Below are positions 18,640-28,200 of a stretch of 64,000 bases of DNA, piece by piece. The DNA is from JBFMFH01 sp040752275 (lineage in GTDB: Bacteria > Acidobacteriota > Vicinamibacteria > Vicinamibacterales > JAKQTR01), in the NCBI GenBank assembly GCA_040752275.1, contig JBFMFH010000127.1:52791-116790 (forward strand), written 5' to 3'. Below the pieces are notes generated by a model that saw only the letters and a list, made by a program, of their open reading frames with translations, was not told where the DNA came from and ran no database searches. Made by a program: the position numbers and the translations under genes. The stretch's first letter is position 1. Every line of letters begins with the position of its first letter.

Positions 18640-19749
18640 CTACTCCCACGCCCCGGCAGACGCCTGCTGGGAGATGTTGAGCAGGACCCCCATTCCGGCC
18701 ATGCTCATGATGAGCGACGACCCACCTGCACTGACGAAGGGCAACGCGATTCCCTTGGTCGGCAGCAGGCCGAGCACCACGCTGATGTTGCCGAACGCCT
18801 GCGCCGCGATCATGATCGTCAGGCCGATGGCCAGGAACGCGCCGAACCGATCCGGAGCCCGCGATGCGACACGCAGGCCGCGCCAGGTGATCACGCAGAA
18901 CGCCACGAGCACGAAGGTGGCCCCGACCAGGCCGAGCTCCTCGGCCACCACGGCGTAGATGAAGTCGGTGTGCGGTTCGGGAAGGTAGAAGAGCTTCTGC
19001 ACGCTCTCTCCCAGTCCCCGACCCGCCACGCCTCCAGTCCCGACGGCGATGATCGACTGGATGGCCTGGAATCCGTCGCCCAGCGGGTCCTTCCAGGGAT
19101 CGAGATACGCCATCAGCCGCCGCAGGCGATATGGCTCCCAGACAGCGAGGACGCCCAACGCGGGAACGAGACAGCCGGCAAGCGCCGCGACGTACCGGTA
19201 AGGAAGGCCCGCGGCGAACACCATGGCACCGACGATGGCGAGGAAGGTCACGGTCGTGCCGAAGTCGGGCTGCAGCATGATGAGCCCGAGGACCGGCACG
19301 AGCACAAAGGCCAGCGGCCGGAGCGCCGAGACGGGTTCGTCGATCCGGTCCATTCGCTTCTCGAGCACGGCGGCACAGAAGACGATGACGGCGACCTTCG
19401 CCAGTTCCGACGGCTGGATGCCGACTCCGGCCACGGCAAACCAACGCCGGGCCCCTTTGATGGGCGGGCCGACGAGCAGCACGGCGGCCAGGGCGGCGAG
19501 AGAGATTCCGAGCAGCGTCCAGACGAACGCCGGGCGGCGGTACCGCCGGTAGTCGGCGTTCATCGTGAGCCCGAGACCGAGAATGCCAATCAACACGAAG
19601 ACCGCCTGCTTCGTGAGGAACAGGTTCGCCTGCTGGAACTTGTCGAGGGCGAGGGCGCTGGACGCGCTGTAGACCATGACCAGGCTGAACGCGACGAGGG
19701 CCGCCGTCGTCAGGAAGAGGATCCGATCGGATTTCAGCTTGCGCGCCAT
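18640..19749 (-). CDS. ftsW: Peptidoglycan glycosyltransferase FtsW
   Basis: The 369-residue SEDS-family polymerase builds septal glycan from lipid II. About ten membrane helices are visible, with the family motifs WFAVAGVGIQPSELAK, LQPDFGTT and the C-terminal PFVSAGGSS. The ATG at 19749 begins a basic MARKLKSD before the first helix; a GTG at 19761 would add four residues. It is separated from murD by 246 bp containing an inverted repeat, the only real break in the murF-to-murC part of the cluster. Confidence 0.94.
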   Translation of the reverse strand: MARKLKSDRILFLTTAALVAFSLVMVYSASSALALDKFQQANLFLTKQAVFVLIGILGLGLTMNADYRRYRRPAFVWTLLGISLAALAAVLLVGPPIKGARRWFAVAGVGIQPSELAKVAVIVFCAAVLEKRMDRIDEPVSALRPLAFVLVPVLGLIMLQPDFGTTVTFLAIVGAMVFAAGLPYRYVAALAGCLVPALGVLAVWEPYRLRRLMAYLDPWKDPLGDGFQAIQSIIAVGTGGVAGRGLGESVQKLFYLPEPHTDFIYAVVAEELGLVGATFVLVAFCVITWRGLRVASRAPDRFGAFLAIGLTIMIAAQAFGNISVVLGLLPTKGIALPFVSAGGSSLIMSMAGMGVLLNISQQASAGAWE

Positions 19750-19871
19750 GGCCCAGAGCACACTCTCGTTGCGTCGATCACCCGCCCCACCGGACGAAGC
19801 ACCTAAAGTCGCAGGCCGGCAGGCCCGATACCTACCGAACAGCAGTCGGATCTCCGGGTCCCCTCGCCCGG

Positions 19872-20001
19872 GTGTGAGCCGTCAGCAGTCATCAGCCAGC
19901 CAGAGGGCAGCGACACTCGCTCCACACGCCGGGGCGGCGTGCGGTCCCAGCAGCCAGCTCCCTGCCGCTCGAGCCGACTGACGACTGCTCACGGCTCACA
20001 C
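19872..20001. repeat. 24-bp inverted repeat pair between ftsW and murD
   Basis: Arms at 19872-19895 and 19978-20001 (outer sequence GTGTGAGCC and its complement) match as inverted copies with two mismatches, separated by 82 bp. The right arm covers the murD stop codon. RNA from this region could fold into a long hairpin. It has no T-tract and does not look like a standard terminator. Confidence 0.75.
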
Positions 20002-21387
20002 GAGTTTCCGGCGTTCCCCGATCTCCCTTCGCAGCCGCTCCGTCTCGGCCTTGAACGCCAGCCCGCGGGCGGCGTAGTTCTCGAACATGTCGAAGCTCGC
20101 GCATGCGGGCGCGAGCAGCACGGTCCCTCCGGGAGGCGCCGCGTCCCACGCCAGCCGAACGGCTTCTGCCATCGAGTCGGCCTCATGCACGGGCACGTCC
20201 GGCCGGAGTGCGTCGTTGATCAAATGGCGAGACTCGCCGATGACCACCACCGACGCCCGCCTTTCCACCAGGCTCGGCCGCAGATCGGCGAAGCGGCCGC
20301 CCTTGAATCGGCCGCCCATGATCACGACCAGGCCGGGGCCGAACGTGTCGATGGCCTGAAGCGCGGAGGCCACGTTGGTCGCCTTCGAGTCATTCACGAA
20401 GGCGATGCCGCCCACGTCGCCGACCGCCTCCATCGCGTGCTCCAACCCTCGGAACCCCGCCACCGCGCTCCGAATCGGATCCGGCGCGAGGTCCAGGACC
20501 CGTGCAATGGCCGATGCGGCCAGCACGTCCGCGAGCAAGTGGCGGCCCATCAGCCGGATGTCGGTGACGGCCACGAGCGGCATGGGAGCCGGCGTGCGCC
20601 GGTCGACGATCCAGCCGGACTCCACCGCGATATCCGCCCGGTCTGGTTCGGCCAGCGAGAAGGTCACCCGCGCGGCCGGGGTACGTCGCGCCAGATCGAG
20701 CACGCCGGGATCGTCCGCGTTGATGACAGCCCAGTCGTCGGCGGTCTGACTGGCAAAGACTCTCGCCTTGGCGGCGGCGTAGGCTGCGAACGTCCCGTGG
20801 CGATCCAGATGATCCGGAGTCAGATTCAGGACGGCTGCCACCATCGGATGGAAGCTCGACGTGCCCTCGAGCTGGAAGCTGCTGACCTCGACCACATGGA
20901 TCGTCTCCGGTCTCGAAAGGGCCACCTGAGAGGCCAACGGCGTGCCGATGTTGCCGCCAACCAGGGCGTGCCGGCCCGACTCGATGAGCATCCGACCGGT
21001 CAGGGCGGTCGTCGTGGACTTGCCCTTCGTGCCCGTAATGGCCACAACCCGGCCGCGCAGCCACCTCGACGCGAGTTCCACTTCGCTGATCACCGGCACC
21101 CCGGCGGCGCGAGCCGTCGCGACCTGCGGCAGCGCGAGCGAAACGCCGGGGCTGAGGACGATGAGGTCGGCGCCAGCGAGCAGTTCGGACGGATGGCCAC
21201 CCAGCGCAAGGTTGACGCCGAGCGCGCGCAGTTGTTGCTCGCTGCGGATCGTGGGGCTCACGTCGGTCAGCGTGACTCGCGCGCCGTGGTCAACGAGCAG
21301 GCTGGCAGCCGCAGATCCGCTGTCGCCGCCTCCCACGACGACCGCGTGACTGCCGCGCACGCTGAAGGTCATGGCCCCTTCCGTCAT
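19996..21387 (-). CDS. murD: UDP-N-acetylmuramoylalanine--D-glutamate ligase
   Basis: The 463-residue ligase adds D-Glu to UDP-MurNAc-L-Ala. The N-terminal Rossmann-like domain (AVVVGGGDSGSAAASLL), ATP loop (ITGTKGKSTTT), central motif (NLTPDHLDRH) and C-terminal NDSKATN and APACASFDMFENYAARG are typical. The ATG at 21387 overlaps the murF stop (ATGA). Upstream open frame is only the shadow of murF. In most clusters mraY lies between murF and murD; here the two genes overlap, so mraY cannot be present. Confidence 0.95.
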   Translation of the reverse strand: MTEGAMTFSVRGSHAVVVGGGDSGSAAASLLVDHGARVTLTDVSPTIRSEQQLRALGVNLALGGHPSELLAGADLIVLSPGVSLALPQVATARAAGVPVISEVELASRWLRGRVVAITGTKGKSTTTALTGRMLIESGRHALVGGNIGTPLASQVALSRPETIHVVEVSSFQLEGTSSFHPMVAAVLNLTPDHLDRHGTFAAYAAAKARVFASQTADDWAVINADDPGVLDLARRTPAARVTFSLAEPDRADIAVESGWIVDRRTPAPMPLVAVTDIRLMGRHLLADVLAASAIARVLDLAPDPIRSAVAGFRGLEHAMEAVGDVGGIAFVNDSKATNVASALQAIDTFGPGLVVIMGGRFKGGRFADLRPSLVERRASVVVIGESRHLINDALRPDVPVHEADSMAEAVRLAWDAAPPGGTVLLAPACASFDMFENYAARGLAFKAETERLRREIGERRKLV

Positions 21388-22805
21388 CCGCGTGCCGCCT
21401 TCACGGCGTCCGCCACGACGTCGGTGCGGACGCCGTGAGACCCCTTCACGAGGATGACATCGCCCGGGCGAAGCACCTCCAGCAGCAGTGTGGCCGCCTC
21501 GCCGCTCGTCGCCACGTGTGCGATCGCATCCGCGGCCAGGCCCTGCTCCGTAGCTGATTCCGCCATCGCCGACGCGGCCTCTCCGCCAACGGTGATGAGC
21601 ATCGAGAGACCCGCGGCCGCAGCCGCGCGGCCGCACTCCCGGTGCAGGGCGATGGACTCGTCGAGCTCCAGCATCTCGCCGAGCACCGCAACCCTCCGGG
21701 CGCCGGCGGGAGCCCGGCCGATCACCTCGAGCATGCGTTGGAGGGCGTGGGGATTGGAGTTGTACGAATCGTCGACGAGCGTGATCCCGTCGCGGAGGCG
21801 AATGACCTCGCCGCGGCGGGGCGCCGGCACCAAGCCTTGCACGCGCCGGGCGATCTCCTCGAGAGGGACCCCGAATTCCAGAGCAACGGCCGTCGCCGCC
21901 AACACGTTCGCCAGGTGGCCGCGGCCGAGGAGCGGTACGCGAAACGTGGCGCTGCCGAATGGTGTGGTCACGACGGCCGAGCTTCCCCCGAGGCCCAGGT
22001 CCTCGATCCGTGCGGCGCCGATATCGGCGGGGACTCCGATGCCGAAGGTCACGATCCGGGCCGGGCACCCGGCAACACGCGCCATGACGCGGGGATCGTT
22101 CGCGTTGGCCACCACCACGTGGTCAGCCGTCGCGCCTTCCAGCACCTCGGCCTTGGCATCGGCAATCTCGTCGATAGAGCCGAAGAAGGCCGAGTGCACC
22201 TCGGCCACGAGCGTCCAGACCCGCACGTCGGGTTCGGCCAGGGCCGTCAGCAGGCGGATTTCGCCGGCGTGGCTCATGCCGAGCTCGACCACGGCCACCT
22301 GCGGACCCCTCTGCAACTCGAGCAAGGACAGGGGCACACCGATGTGGTTGTTGAAGTTCCCCTGATTGCGGAATACGTCAAAGCGAAGGGCCAGTAGGTC
22401 GGCCGCAATCTCCTTTGTCGTCGTCTTCCCCGCGCTGCCGGTGATGGCCACCACCCGTGATCCCGAGTGACGACGCACGTGGCGCGCGAGCATCTGGAGC
22501 GCGCCGGTCGTGTCGGCGACGAGGACGATGCTCGTCGGACCGCGAGTCCCGCCTGGGATCGCGCGGACGTCCGACACGACCACGCCGCAGGCCCCAGCGG
22601 CCAGAGCGGCCGGAACGAAGTGGTGCCCATCGAACCGTTCGCCAAGGATCGCGAAGAAGAGGTCGCCGGCCCGCAACGTCCGCGAGTCGATCGACACGCG
22701 ACTGACCGGCTGGCGGGGTGGACCCGACACCAGTCTCCCGGACGTCGCCGCCACGACGTCGGCAACGGTCAGGGCAACGGGTCTCGTCTCGCGCGGCACT
22801 ATCAT
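21384..22805 (-). CDS. murF: UDP-N-acetylmuramoyl-tripeptide--D-alanyl-D-alanine ligase
   Basis: The 473-residue ligase adds the D-Ala-D-Ala dipeptide. Visible are the N-terminal domain (VSIDSRTLRAGDLFFAI), ATP loop (ITGSAGKTTTKE), GNFNNHIGVPLSLL, and C-terminal LVDDSYNSNPHA. The ATG at 22805 was chosen because the family N-terminus (LTVADVVAATSG) starts about ten residues later and murE ends 16 bp before it. The longer upstream frame lies inside murE. The stop overlaps the murD start by four bases. Confidence 0.95.
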   Translation of the reverse strand: MIVPRETRPVALTVADVVAATSGRLVSGPPRQPVSRVSIDSRTLRAGDLFFAILGERFDGHHFVPAALAAGACGVVVSDVRAIPGGTRGPTSIVLVADTTGALQMLARHVRRHSGSRVVAITGSAGKTTTKEIAADLLALRFDVFRNQGNFNNHIGVPLSLLELQRGPQVAVVELGMSHAGEIRLLTALAEPDVRVWTLVAEVHSAFFGSIDEIADAKAEVLEGATADHVVVANANDPRVMARVAGCPARIVTFGIGVPADIGAARIEDLGLGGSSAVVTTPFGSATFRVPLLGRGHLANVLAATAVALEFGVPLEEIARRVQGLVPAPRRGEVIRLRDGITLVDDSYNSNPHALQRMLEVIGRAPAGARRVAVLGEMLELDESIALHRECGRAAAAAGLSMLITVGGEAASAMAESATEQGLAADAIAHVATSGEAATLLLEVLRPGDVILVKGSHGVRTDVVADAVKAARG

Positions 22806-22821
22806 CGCCAATCGGTCCCTG

Positions 22822-24375
22822 CTACGAAGCGCGCGCCCGGCGCCTGGCGCCAAGGGCCGCCTGTGCCACTTCCGCGTCGTCGAAGGGGACGATGCGGCCG
22901 CCGCTCTCCTGGTACGTTTCATGCCCCCTGCCCGCAATCACGACGAGGTCTCCACGTTCGCCGTCGGCGATGGCGCGGCCGATGGCCGCCCGCCGATCGG
23001 CCAGACGGGCATAGGCCGCTCGGCGGTCCGTCGGCCACCAGCCACCGCTTGCGGGTCCGGCGTGGCGGTCCTCGTGGGGCAGCAGACCGCGCTCGATGTC
23101 GTCGATGATGACGTCAGGGTCTTCGGAACGCGGGTTGTCGGACGTCAGGACGACGAGGTCGCTGAGCTGCGCGGCCACGGCTCCCATGAGAGGGCGCTTC
23201 GTGCGATCGCGGTCGCCGCCGCACCCGAACACCGTGATCAGGCGTCCCGTCGCCAGCGGGCGCACGGCCTCGAGCAGGTTGCGCAGGGCATCGTCTGTGT
23301 GTGCGTAATCGACGATGACCGAGAGATCGTCGTCGGCTGACGAGACGATCTGCAATCGGCCGGGCACTGCGCCGATTTCCCAGAGGCCGCGCTCGATCGC
23401 GTCGGCCGGAAGGCCGAGCGCGACACCGGCCGCCGCCGCCCCGAGCAGGTTGTACAGGTTGAAGCGCCCGATCAGACGCGAGCGGACGGACAGGACACCG
23501 GCCGGCGTCCGGATCTCGCACTGCAGGCCACCCAGCGACGGGAGCACGGGCCCCGGCGTCACGTCCGCCGGCGTCTCGACGGCAAAGGTAATCCGATTCG
23601 AGCATTCCCGCGCGAGCACCGCACCGCGCCGATCGTCGACATTGAAGATGCCTGGCGCCGAGGCCGGCAGCATCTCGAAGAGGCGGCGCTTGGCGGCGAA
23701 GTAATGGTCCATGCTGCCGTGGAAGTCGAGGTGGTCCCTCGTCAGGTTCGTGAAGAGGGCTGCTGAGAAGCGCACGTCGTCGACGCGGTGGAGCGCCAGC
23801 GCGTGGGACGACACCTCCATCGCACAGGCCCGGCTTCCCAGCGAACACATCTCACGCAGCATGCGCTGGAGATCGGTGGCCTCCGGTGTGGTGCGCGACG
23901 CATCCCGGGCCTGCTGTCCGATGAGGTACTGCACGGTGCCGATCAGGCCACAGGGCCGCCCGGCAGCCTCGAACATCCCGCGCACGAGATAGGCCGTCGT
24001 CGTCTTGCCGTTCGTGCCGGTGATGCCGACGACCGTCAAGTCGCGGCTCGGCTGCCCGTAGTACGTGTCGGCCGCACGGGCCAGGGCACGACGAGCGTCC
24101 GTCACAAGGATCCACGGGACCATGACGCCGGGCGGCCGGTCCTGATCCGCCAGGACCGCCACGGCGCCGTTCGCCGCGGCCTGAGCGGCAAAGGTGACGC
24201 CGTTGGCGCGCGCCCCCCGCAGGGCCGCGAACACCGACCCCGGCGTGACAGCCCGGGAGTCGCTGGCGATCTGCGAAATGCGCCCGTCGAGCCAGGCACT
24301 GTCCGCAGAGCTCGGCCCGGTCGGCGCCAACAGGCCGGACAGCTCGAGCGCGGCAAGCAGGTCACGGATGGTCAT
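22822..24375 (-). CDS. murE: UDP-MurNAc-L-alanyl-D-glutamate--meso-DAP ligase
   Basis: The 517-residue ligase adds the third amino acid of the stem peptide. The ATP loop (ITGTNGKTTTAYLVRG), SSHALALHRVD and FTNLTRDHLDFHG are typical. The DNPR motif (SDNPRSEDP) is the signature of enzymes that use meso-diaminopimelate rather than lysine, so the cell wall is probably DAP-type. The ATG at 24375 overlaps the ftsI stop (ATGA). Confidence 0.95.
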   Translation of the reverse strand: MTIRDLLAALELSGLLAPTGPSSADSAWLDGRISQIASDSRAVTPGSVFAALRGARANGVTFAAQAAANGAVAVLADQDRPPGVMVPWILVTDARRALARAADTYYGQPSRDLTVVGITGTNGKTTTAYLVRGMFEAAGRPCGLIGTVQYLIGQQARDASRTTPEATDLQRMLREMCSLGSRACAMEVSSHALALHRVDDVRFSAALFTNLTRDHLDFHGSMDHYFAAKRRLFEMLPASAPGIFNVDDRRGAVLARECSNRITFAVETPADVTPGPVLPSLGGLQCEIRTPAGVLSVRSRLIGRFNLYNLLGAAAAGVALGLPADAIERGLWEIGAVPGRLQIVSSADDDLSVIVDYAHTDDALRNLLEAVRPLATGRLITVFGCGGDRDRTKRPLMGAVAAQLSDLVVLTSDNPRSEDPDVIIDDIERGLLPHEDRHAGPASGGWWPTDRRAAYARLADRRAAIGRAIADGERGDLVVIAGRGHETYQESGGRIVPFDDAEVAQAALGARRRARAS

Positions 24376-26399
24376 CGTTCCTGTGACCCGGCTGACAGGG
24401 GGGCCCGCACGAGCCACAACCGGCACGAGCTGCGCTGCTCGACAGGGGTGCCGGGCTCGGGATCCTGGTGAACGACGATGCCATCGCCTGACAGTCGTGC
24501 CACCAGGCCGAGCCGCGCCAAGCGGAGCACGGCTTCTCTGGCTCCGAGCCCGCGCAAGTTCGGGATGGTCGGCGGTCCTGTCCTGACATCGAGATCGCCG
24601 GCCTCGATCGGCGCGGCAACCGCCTCGATCGTGCCGAGTGTGTCGCTGGCTCCTCCAGACGTTGTCGACGCGACGAGCACGGGAGGCGATGGGTTCAGCG
24701 TCGGCGGGATCCGCAGGTACCTCAGTGCCTGGGTCGCGACTCGGCTGAAGATGGGCGCGGCCACCACGCCGCCGAAGATTCGGTCCTTGCTGCGGTGTGG
24801 GGAATCGATCACGACGAGCACGGCCAGTGCGGGCTGCCTCGAGGGCACGAAGCCGACGAACGAGGCGTGGTAGTCGGTGTCGGAGTAGACCCCGTTCACG
24901 ATCTTGCTGGCGGTGCCAGTCTTGCCCGCGACCGTGTACCCTGGGACTGCCGCCTGCGTGGCGGTCCCCCGTTCGACGACCTGTTCCATGATGCCGAGCA
25001 ACTGGGACGCCGTGTCGGCCGTGATGACGCGCCGTGGGGTGACGGGCGTGATCTCGGTTCGGCGCAGCGCCGTGCGGACGGCCCGGACCACGCGCGGCTG
25101 CGGCAACTCACCCTGGTTGGCGACTGCCGAGACCGCTGCCACCATCTGGACGGGTGTCACACCGATCTCGTAGCCCATTGAGATCGAGGCGAGGGTACCG
25201 GCGGACCACCGAGCGGGATCCGACAGCATGCCTGGTGTCTCGCCGGGAAGGTCGCCGCACGCGCGGCGGCCGAAGCCGAAGCGAAGGACGTACTGTCCGA
25301 GGCGCCGGGACCCCACTCGGTCGCCGATCTTGATGGCGCCGACGTTGCTCGACTTCACGAGGACGTCGGTGAACGAGAGCGGGCCGTAGCGGTGGACGTC
25401 CTCCACCAGTCGGGATCCGATCCGGATGGTGCCCGCGCTCACGTCGATCACCTCGTCGGTGGTGTACGCGCGCTCCTCGATCGCCGCCGAGGCCGTGACG
25501 ATCTTGAAGGTGGAACCCGGCTCGTAGATCTCCTGCACGCCACGGTTCCGCCACACATCCGGCTGGGAGCGCCGGAACGAATTGGGATTGAAGGTCGGGT
25601 CGTTGGCCAGGGCGAGGATCTCGCCGGTGTGCGGGTCCATCATCACGATGGTGCCGCCCTCGGCCCGCTCCGCCTTGACGGCTTCGCGCAGTTCGCGCTC
25701 GGCGATGTGCTGCAACTGCGCGTCGATCGTCAGCTCCAGCGTGGCCCCGGCCGTCGGAGGCCGCTCCACGCGGCTGAAGGCGCGCTGGTGGGCGTCGGTC
25801 TCGACGAGGATGGTGCCTTCGCGTCCCCGAATGCGGGAGTCGTAGGTCTGCTCGATGCCGGCAAGACCGGTGTTGTCGGTGCCGACGTAGCCGAGGACGT
25901 GGGCCGCCAGCTCTCGGTTCGGGTAGAATCGGCAGCTTTCGGCCAGCAGTCCGATTCCCGGGAGGTCGAGGTCGGTGACGCGCTTCGCCTCGCCAGGTCC
26001 GACCTGACGGCGCAGGTAGACGAATGCGCGCTTCTGGCGAAGCCGGCGCAGGAACAGCTCCCGCTCCTCGTCGCCGCAGTCGACGAGCGCCTCGCACACG
26101 GCCCGCGCCGTGTCCTCGGGTGAGGCGACGTGCCCGGGAACGGCATAGATGGAGTCGGCGTCGACGCTCAGGGCGAGCGTGCGCCCGTGGCGATCCACGA
26201 TATCACCGCGACGGGGCGCCACCTCCGCGACCCGCTGGCGCTGGTTGTCCCCCCACGCGGCCAGCTCGTGGTGCCGGTACACCTGGAGCCACACGAGGCG
26301 GGTTTCGATCGCCAGCGCCCAGAGCCCGAATCCGAAGGCAGCGACGAGAATCCGCCCCTTGATTGTCGGACGCCAGTGCTGTGTGACGGCTTCGTCCAC
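24372..26399 (-). CDS. ftsI: Division transpeptidase FtsI (PBP2/PBP3 class) with a PASTA domain
   Basis: The 675-residue class B penicillin-binding protein cross-links septal peptidoglycan. It has one N-terminal membrane segment (about 16-36), a dimerisation domain (GDIVDRHGRTLALS) and a transpeptidase domain with SxxK at 296-299 (STFK), SSN at 350-352 and KTG at 493-495. A C-terminal PASTA domain begins near 600 (IPNLRGLGAREAVLRL). PASTA makes it closer to SpoVD/PBP2x-type proteins than to E. coli FtsI, where the domain is missing. It lies 32 bp after ftsL and is translationally coupled to murE. Confidence 0.94.
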   Translation of the reverse strand: MDEAVTQHWRPTIKGRILVAAFGFGLWALAIETRLVWLQVYRHHELAAWGDNQRQRVAEVAPRRGDIVDRHGRTLALSVDADSIYAVPGHVASPEDTARAVCEALVDCGDEERELFLRRLRQKRAFVYLRRQVGPGEAKRVTDLDLPGIGLLAESCRFYPNRELAAHVLGYVGTDNTGLAGIEQTYDSRIRGREGTILVETDAHQRAFSRVERPPTAGATLELTIDAQLQHIAERELREAVKAERAEGGTIVMMDPHTGEILALANDPTFNPNSFRRSQPDVWRNRGVQEIYEPGSTFKIVTASAAIEERAYTTDEVIDVSAGTIRIGSRLVEDVHRYGPLSFTDVLVKSSNVGAIKIGDRVGSRRLGQYVLRFGFGRRACGDLPGETPGMLSDPARWSAGTLASISMGYEIGVTPVQMVAAVSAVANQGELPQPRVVRAVRTALRRTEITPVTPRRVITADTASQLLGIMEQVVERGTATQAAVPGYTVAGKTGTASKIVNGVYSDTDYHASFVGFVPSRQPALAVLVVIDSPHRSKDRIFGGVVAAPIFSRVATQALRYLRIPPTLNPSPPVLVASTTSGGASDTLGTIEAVAAPIEAGDLDVRTGPPTIPNLRGLGAREAVLRLARLGLVARLSGDGIVVHQDPEPGTPVEQRSSCRLWLVRAPLSAGSQER

Positions 26400-26431
26400 C
26401 TATCACTCCGTGCAGGGCGGCTGGGCTGCCG

Positions 26432-26845
26432 CTATCGCTGCGCCACGATGGCACCCGAGGGGCGGGCTGCGTCGCGGACACGCTCGAGGATGATGACGTC
26501 GGCGTCGCCCGGCGGCACGAGCTTCAGCCTCTCGGTCGCGAGCCGCTCGATCAGGGACGGCGAGCGGAGCATCTCGAGCTCGAGCCACAGCTGGCGGTTT
26601 GCCTTCTCCACTGCCGCGCGTTCCCGCTGGAGGCGCTCGATCTCATAGCCGTACCGGCGCAACTCGGAGTGCTGCCAGACGGCCACGAGCACCGCAGCCA
26701 CCAGCACCGCCAGGCCGACGAGCGAGCCCCACATCGCCCGATGCCGCACCCGATCGACCTCCCGGACCGGGTTGTTGCGGATGCCTGAGTGGACGGCGAA
26801 GCCGCCCGAATCCACGACCTCGTGTGTCCGTGCCCCCATGCTCAT
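26432..26845 (-). CDS. ftsL: Cell division protein FtsL
   Basis: The 137-residue bitopic protein has a 45-residue cytoplasmic tail, one membrane segment (GSLVGLAVLVAAVLVAVW) and a periplasmic coiled coil (YEIERLQRERAAVEKANRQL). This, and its place between rsmH and ftsI, identify it as FtsL although sequence identity in the family is low. The ATG at 26845 overlaps the rsmH stop by four bases; an in-frame ATG two codons later is also possible. It would act with FtsQ and FtsW/FtsI at the septum. Confidence 0.85.
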   Translation of the reverse strand: MSMGARTHEVVDSGGFAVHSGIRNNPVREVDRVRHRAMWGSLVGLAVLVAAVLVAVWQHSELRRYGYEIERLQRERAAVEKANRQLWLELEMLRSPSLIERLATERLKLVPPGDADVIILERVRDAARPSGAIVAQR

Positions 26846-27729
26846 TCCCCCAGCCGTTCGATGGCTCTCAACTTGGCGCTTCGTGCACGTGGGTTCCCCG
26901 CCATCTCGTCATCGCGTGGCACGAGTGGCTTCCTGGTCAGCAGTCGGTACGACGCGCCCCCGGCGACCATGTCGCGGAATGTGTGCTTGACCGGTCGGTC
27001 CTCCAGCGAATGAAACGTGACCACCACAAAGCGCCCGCCCGCTTGCAGCCGGCCGCATACCGCGCGCAGGAACGTGTCGATTCCCTCGAGTTCGCGATTC
27101 ACCCAGATCCGAATTGCCTGGAATGTCCGCGTCGCCGGATCGATGCGCCATGACCCGGGTCGACCGACGACTCTCCGCACGACGGCGGCCAGCTGGCCGG
27201 TCGTGCGAAGGGGCTCGCGTTGCCGCAGGGCCACGATGGCCCGGGCCACCGCGCGCGCGCGGCGCTCCTCTCCGTAGTGAAAAATCACGTCCGCGAGCTC
27301 GGTCTCGGTCGCCGCGGCCAGCATGTCGGCCGCCGTGGGTCCGGTGCTCGCGTCCATCCTCATGTCCAGCGGCTCGTCGCGCCGGAAGCTGAAGCCGCGT
27401 CCGCGCCCGTCCAGCTGCAGCGACGAGACGCCCAGATCCGCGACGGCTCCGGCGATTTCCCCAACCGACCGCTCGTCGAGCACCCGCTCGATGTCGCGGT
27501 AGTCCGCCTGTACCAGCTCGACGCGTTCCCCCCACGGCGCCAGCACCGCGGCTGCCCGGGCCAGCGCGTCCGGATCCCGGTCGAGGCCAATCACCCGCGA
27601 CGCACCAGACTCGATGAGCGCCCGGGCATGCCCGCCCAGCCCGACTGTGCAGTCGACAAAGAGCCCGCCGCGCGAAGGCGCAAGCGCCGCCACGACCTCC
27701 ACGCTCATGACAGGCAGATGCTGGGCCAT
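26842..27729 (-). CDS. rsmH: 16S rRNA (cytosine-1402-N4)-methyltransferase RsmH
   Basis: The 295-residue SAM-dependent enzyme methylates C1402 of 16S rRNA. Family motifs are visible: HLPVMSVEVVAAL at the start, FVDCTVGLGGHARALIE (SAM binding), GAVADLGVSSLQLD and VVVTFHSLEDRPVKHTF. The ATG at 27729 was preferred over the TTG at 27741 because the family begins a few residues before HLPVM. It follows mraZ by 15 bp. Confidence 0.95.
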   Translation of the reverse strand: MAQHLPVMSVEVVAALAPSRGGLFVDCTVGLGGHARALIESGASRVIGLDRDPDALARAAAVLAPWGERVELVQADYRDIERVLDERSVGEIAGAVADLGVSSLQLDGRGRGFSFRRDEPLDMRMDASTGPTAADMLAAATETELADVIFHYGEERRARAVARAIVALRQREPLRTTGQLAAVVRRVVGRPGSWRIDPATRTFQAIRIWVNRELEGIDTFLRAVCGRLQAGGRFVVVTFHSLEDRPVKHTFRDMVAGGASYRLLTRKPLVPRDDEMAGNPRARSAKLRAIERLGE

Positions 27730-27744
27730 GCCGCCCGCCAATCG

Positions 27745-28200
27745 TCAGATGCCGAACTCAGCCAGCGCACGCGCATCGTCGTCGGTGTAGGGTTCACGTT
27801 CGAGCTTCGTGAGGAAGCGCTCGTGGTTCCACACCTCGAGATGGTCGTACTGTCCGAACACATCCACGACACCCGCCATGGCCGCCGACTCGCGCAACCG
27901 CGGGTGAATCAGGACGCGCCCTTGGCTGTCGACCTCGCCTGTCTGGCCGTAGTAGTTGACCCGGCTGAGGAATCGGAGGCGCGCAGGATGGGTGGACGGC
28001 ATCTGCCCGAGCTTCCGCTCGATCTCGATCCAGACGGGCATGGGGTAGACAAGAACGCTCTCACCCTTCAGACTGGTGACGAAGACGTCGCGCCCGTAGT
28101 GGGCCTCGACGAGGCTCCGAAACTGGTTGGGAACTTTCAGCCGGCCCTTGTCATCGATCTTGGCCGGCGCGTTCCCCCTGAGGATGGCGGTCTGCTCCAC
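27745..28200 (-). CDS. mraZ: Transcriptional regulator MraZ
   Basis: The 151-residue protein has two SpoVT/AbrB-like domains (KIDDKGRLKVPNQFR and VDSQGRVLIHPRLRE) and represses its own cell-wall operon in known systems. The GTG at 28200 was chosen over an ATG at 28272 for three reasons. Family homology begins at LRGNAPAKIDDKG, the resulting length is normal, and the promoter with its predicted transcript start lies downstream of the earlier ATG. A GGAG seven bases before the GTG, itself part of the second MraZ box, may serve as ribosome binding site. This couples operator and translation start. Confidence 0.93.
   Translation of the reverse strand: MEQTAILRGNAPAKIDDKGRLKVPNQFRSLVEAHYGRDVFVTSLKGESVLVYPMPVWIEIERKLGQMPSTHPARLRFLSRVNYYGQTGEVDSQGRVLIHPRLRESAAMAGVVDVFGQYDHLEVWNHERFLTKLEREPYTDDDARALAEFGI

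Noticed and set aside
18635..19444. N-terminal extension of murC into ftsW
   Set aside because: The upstream part of the open frame is antisense-like shadow of ftsW codons, and the MurC family start is at the GTG at 18634.
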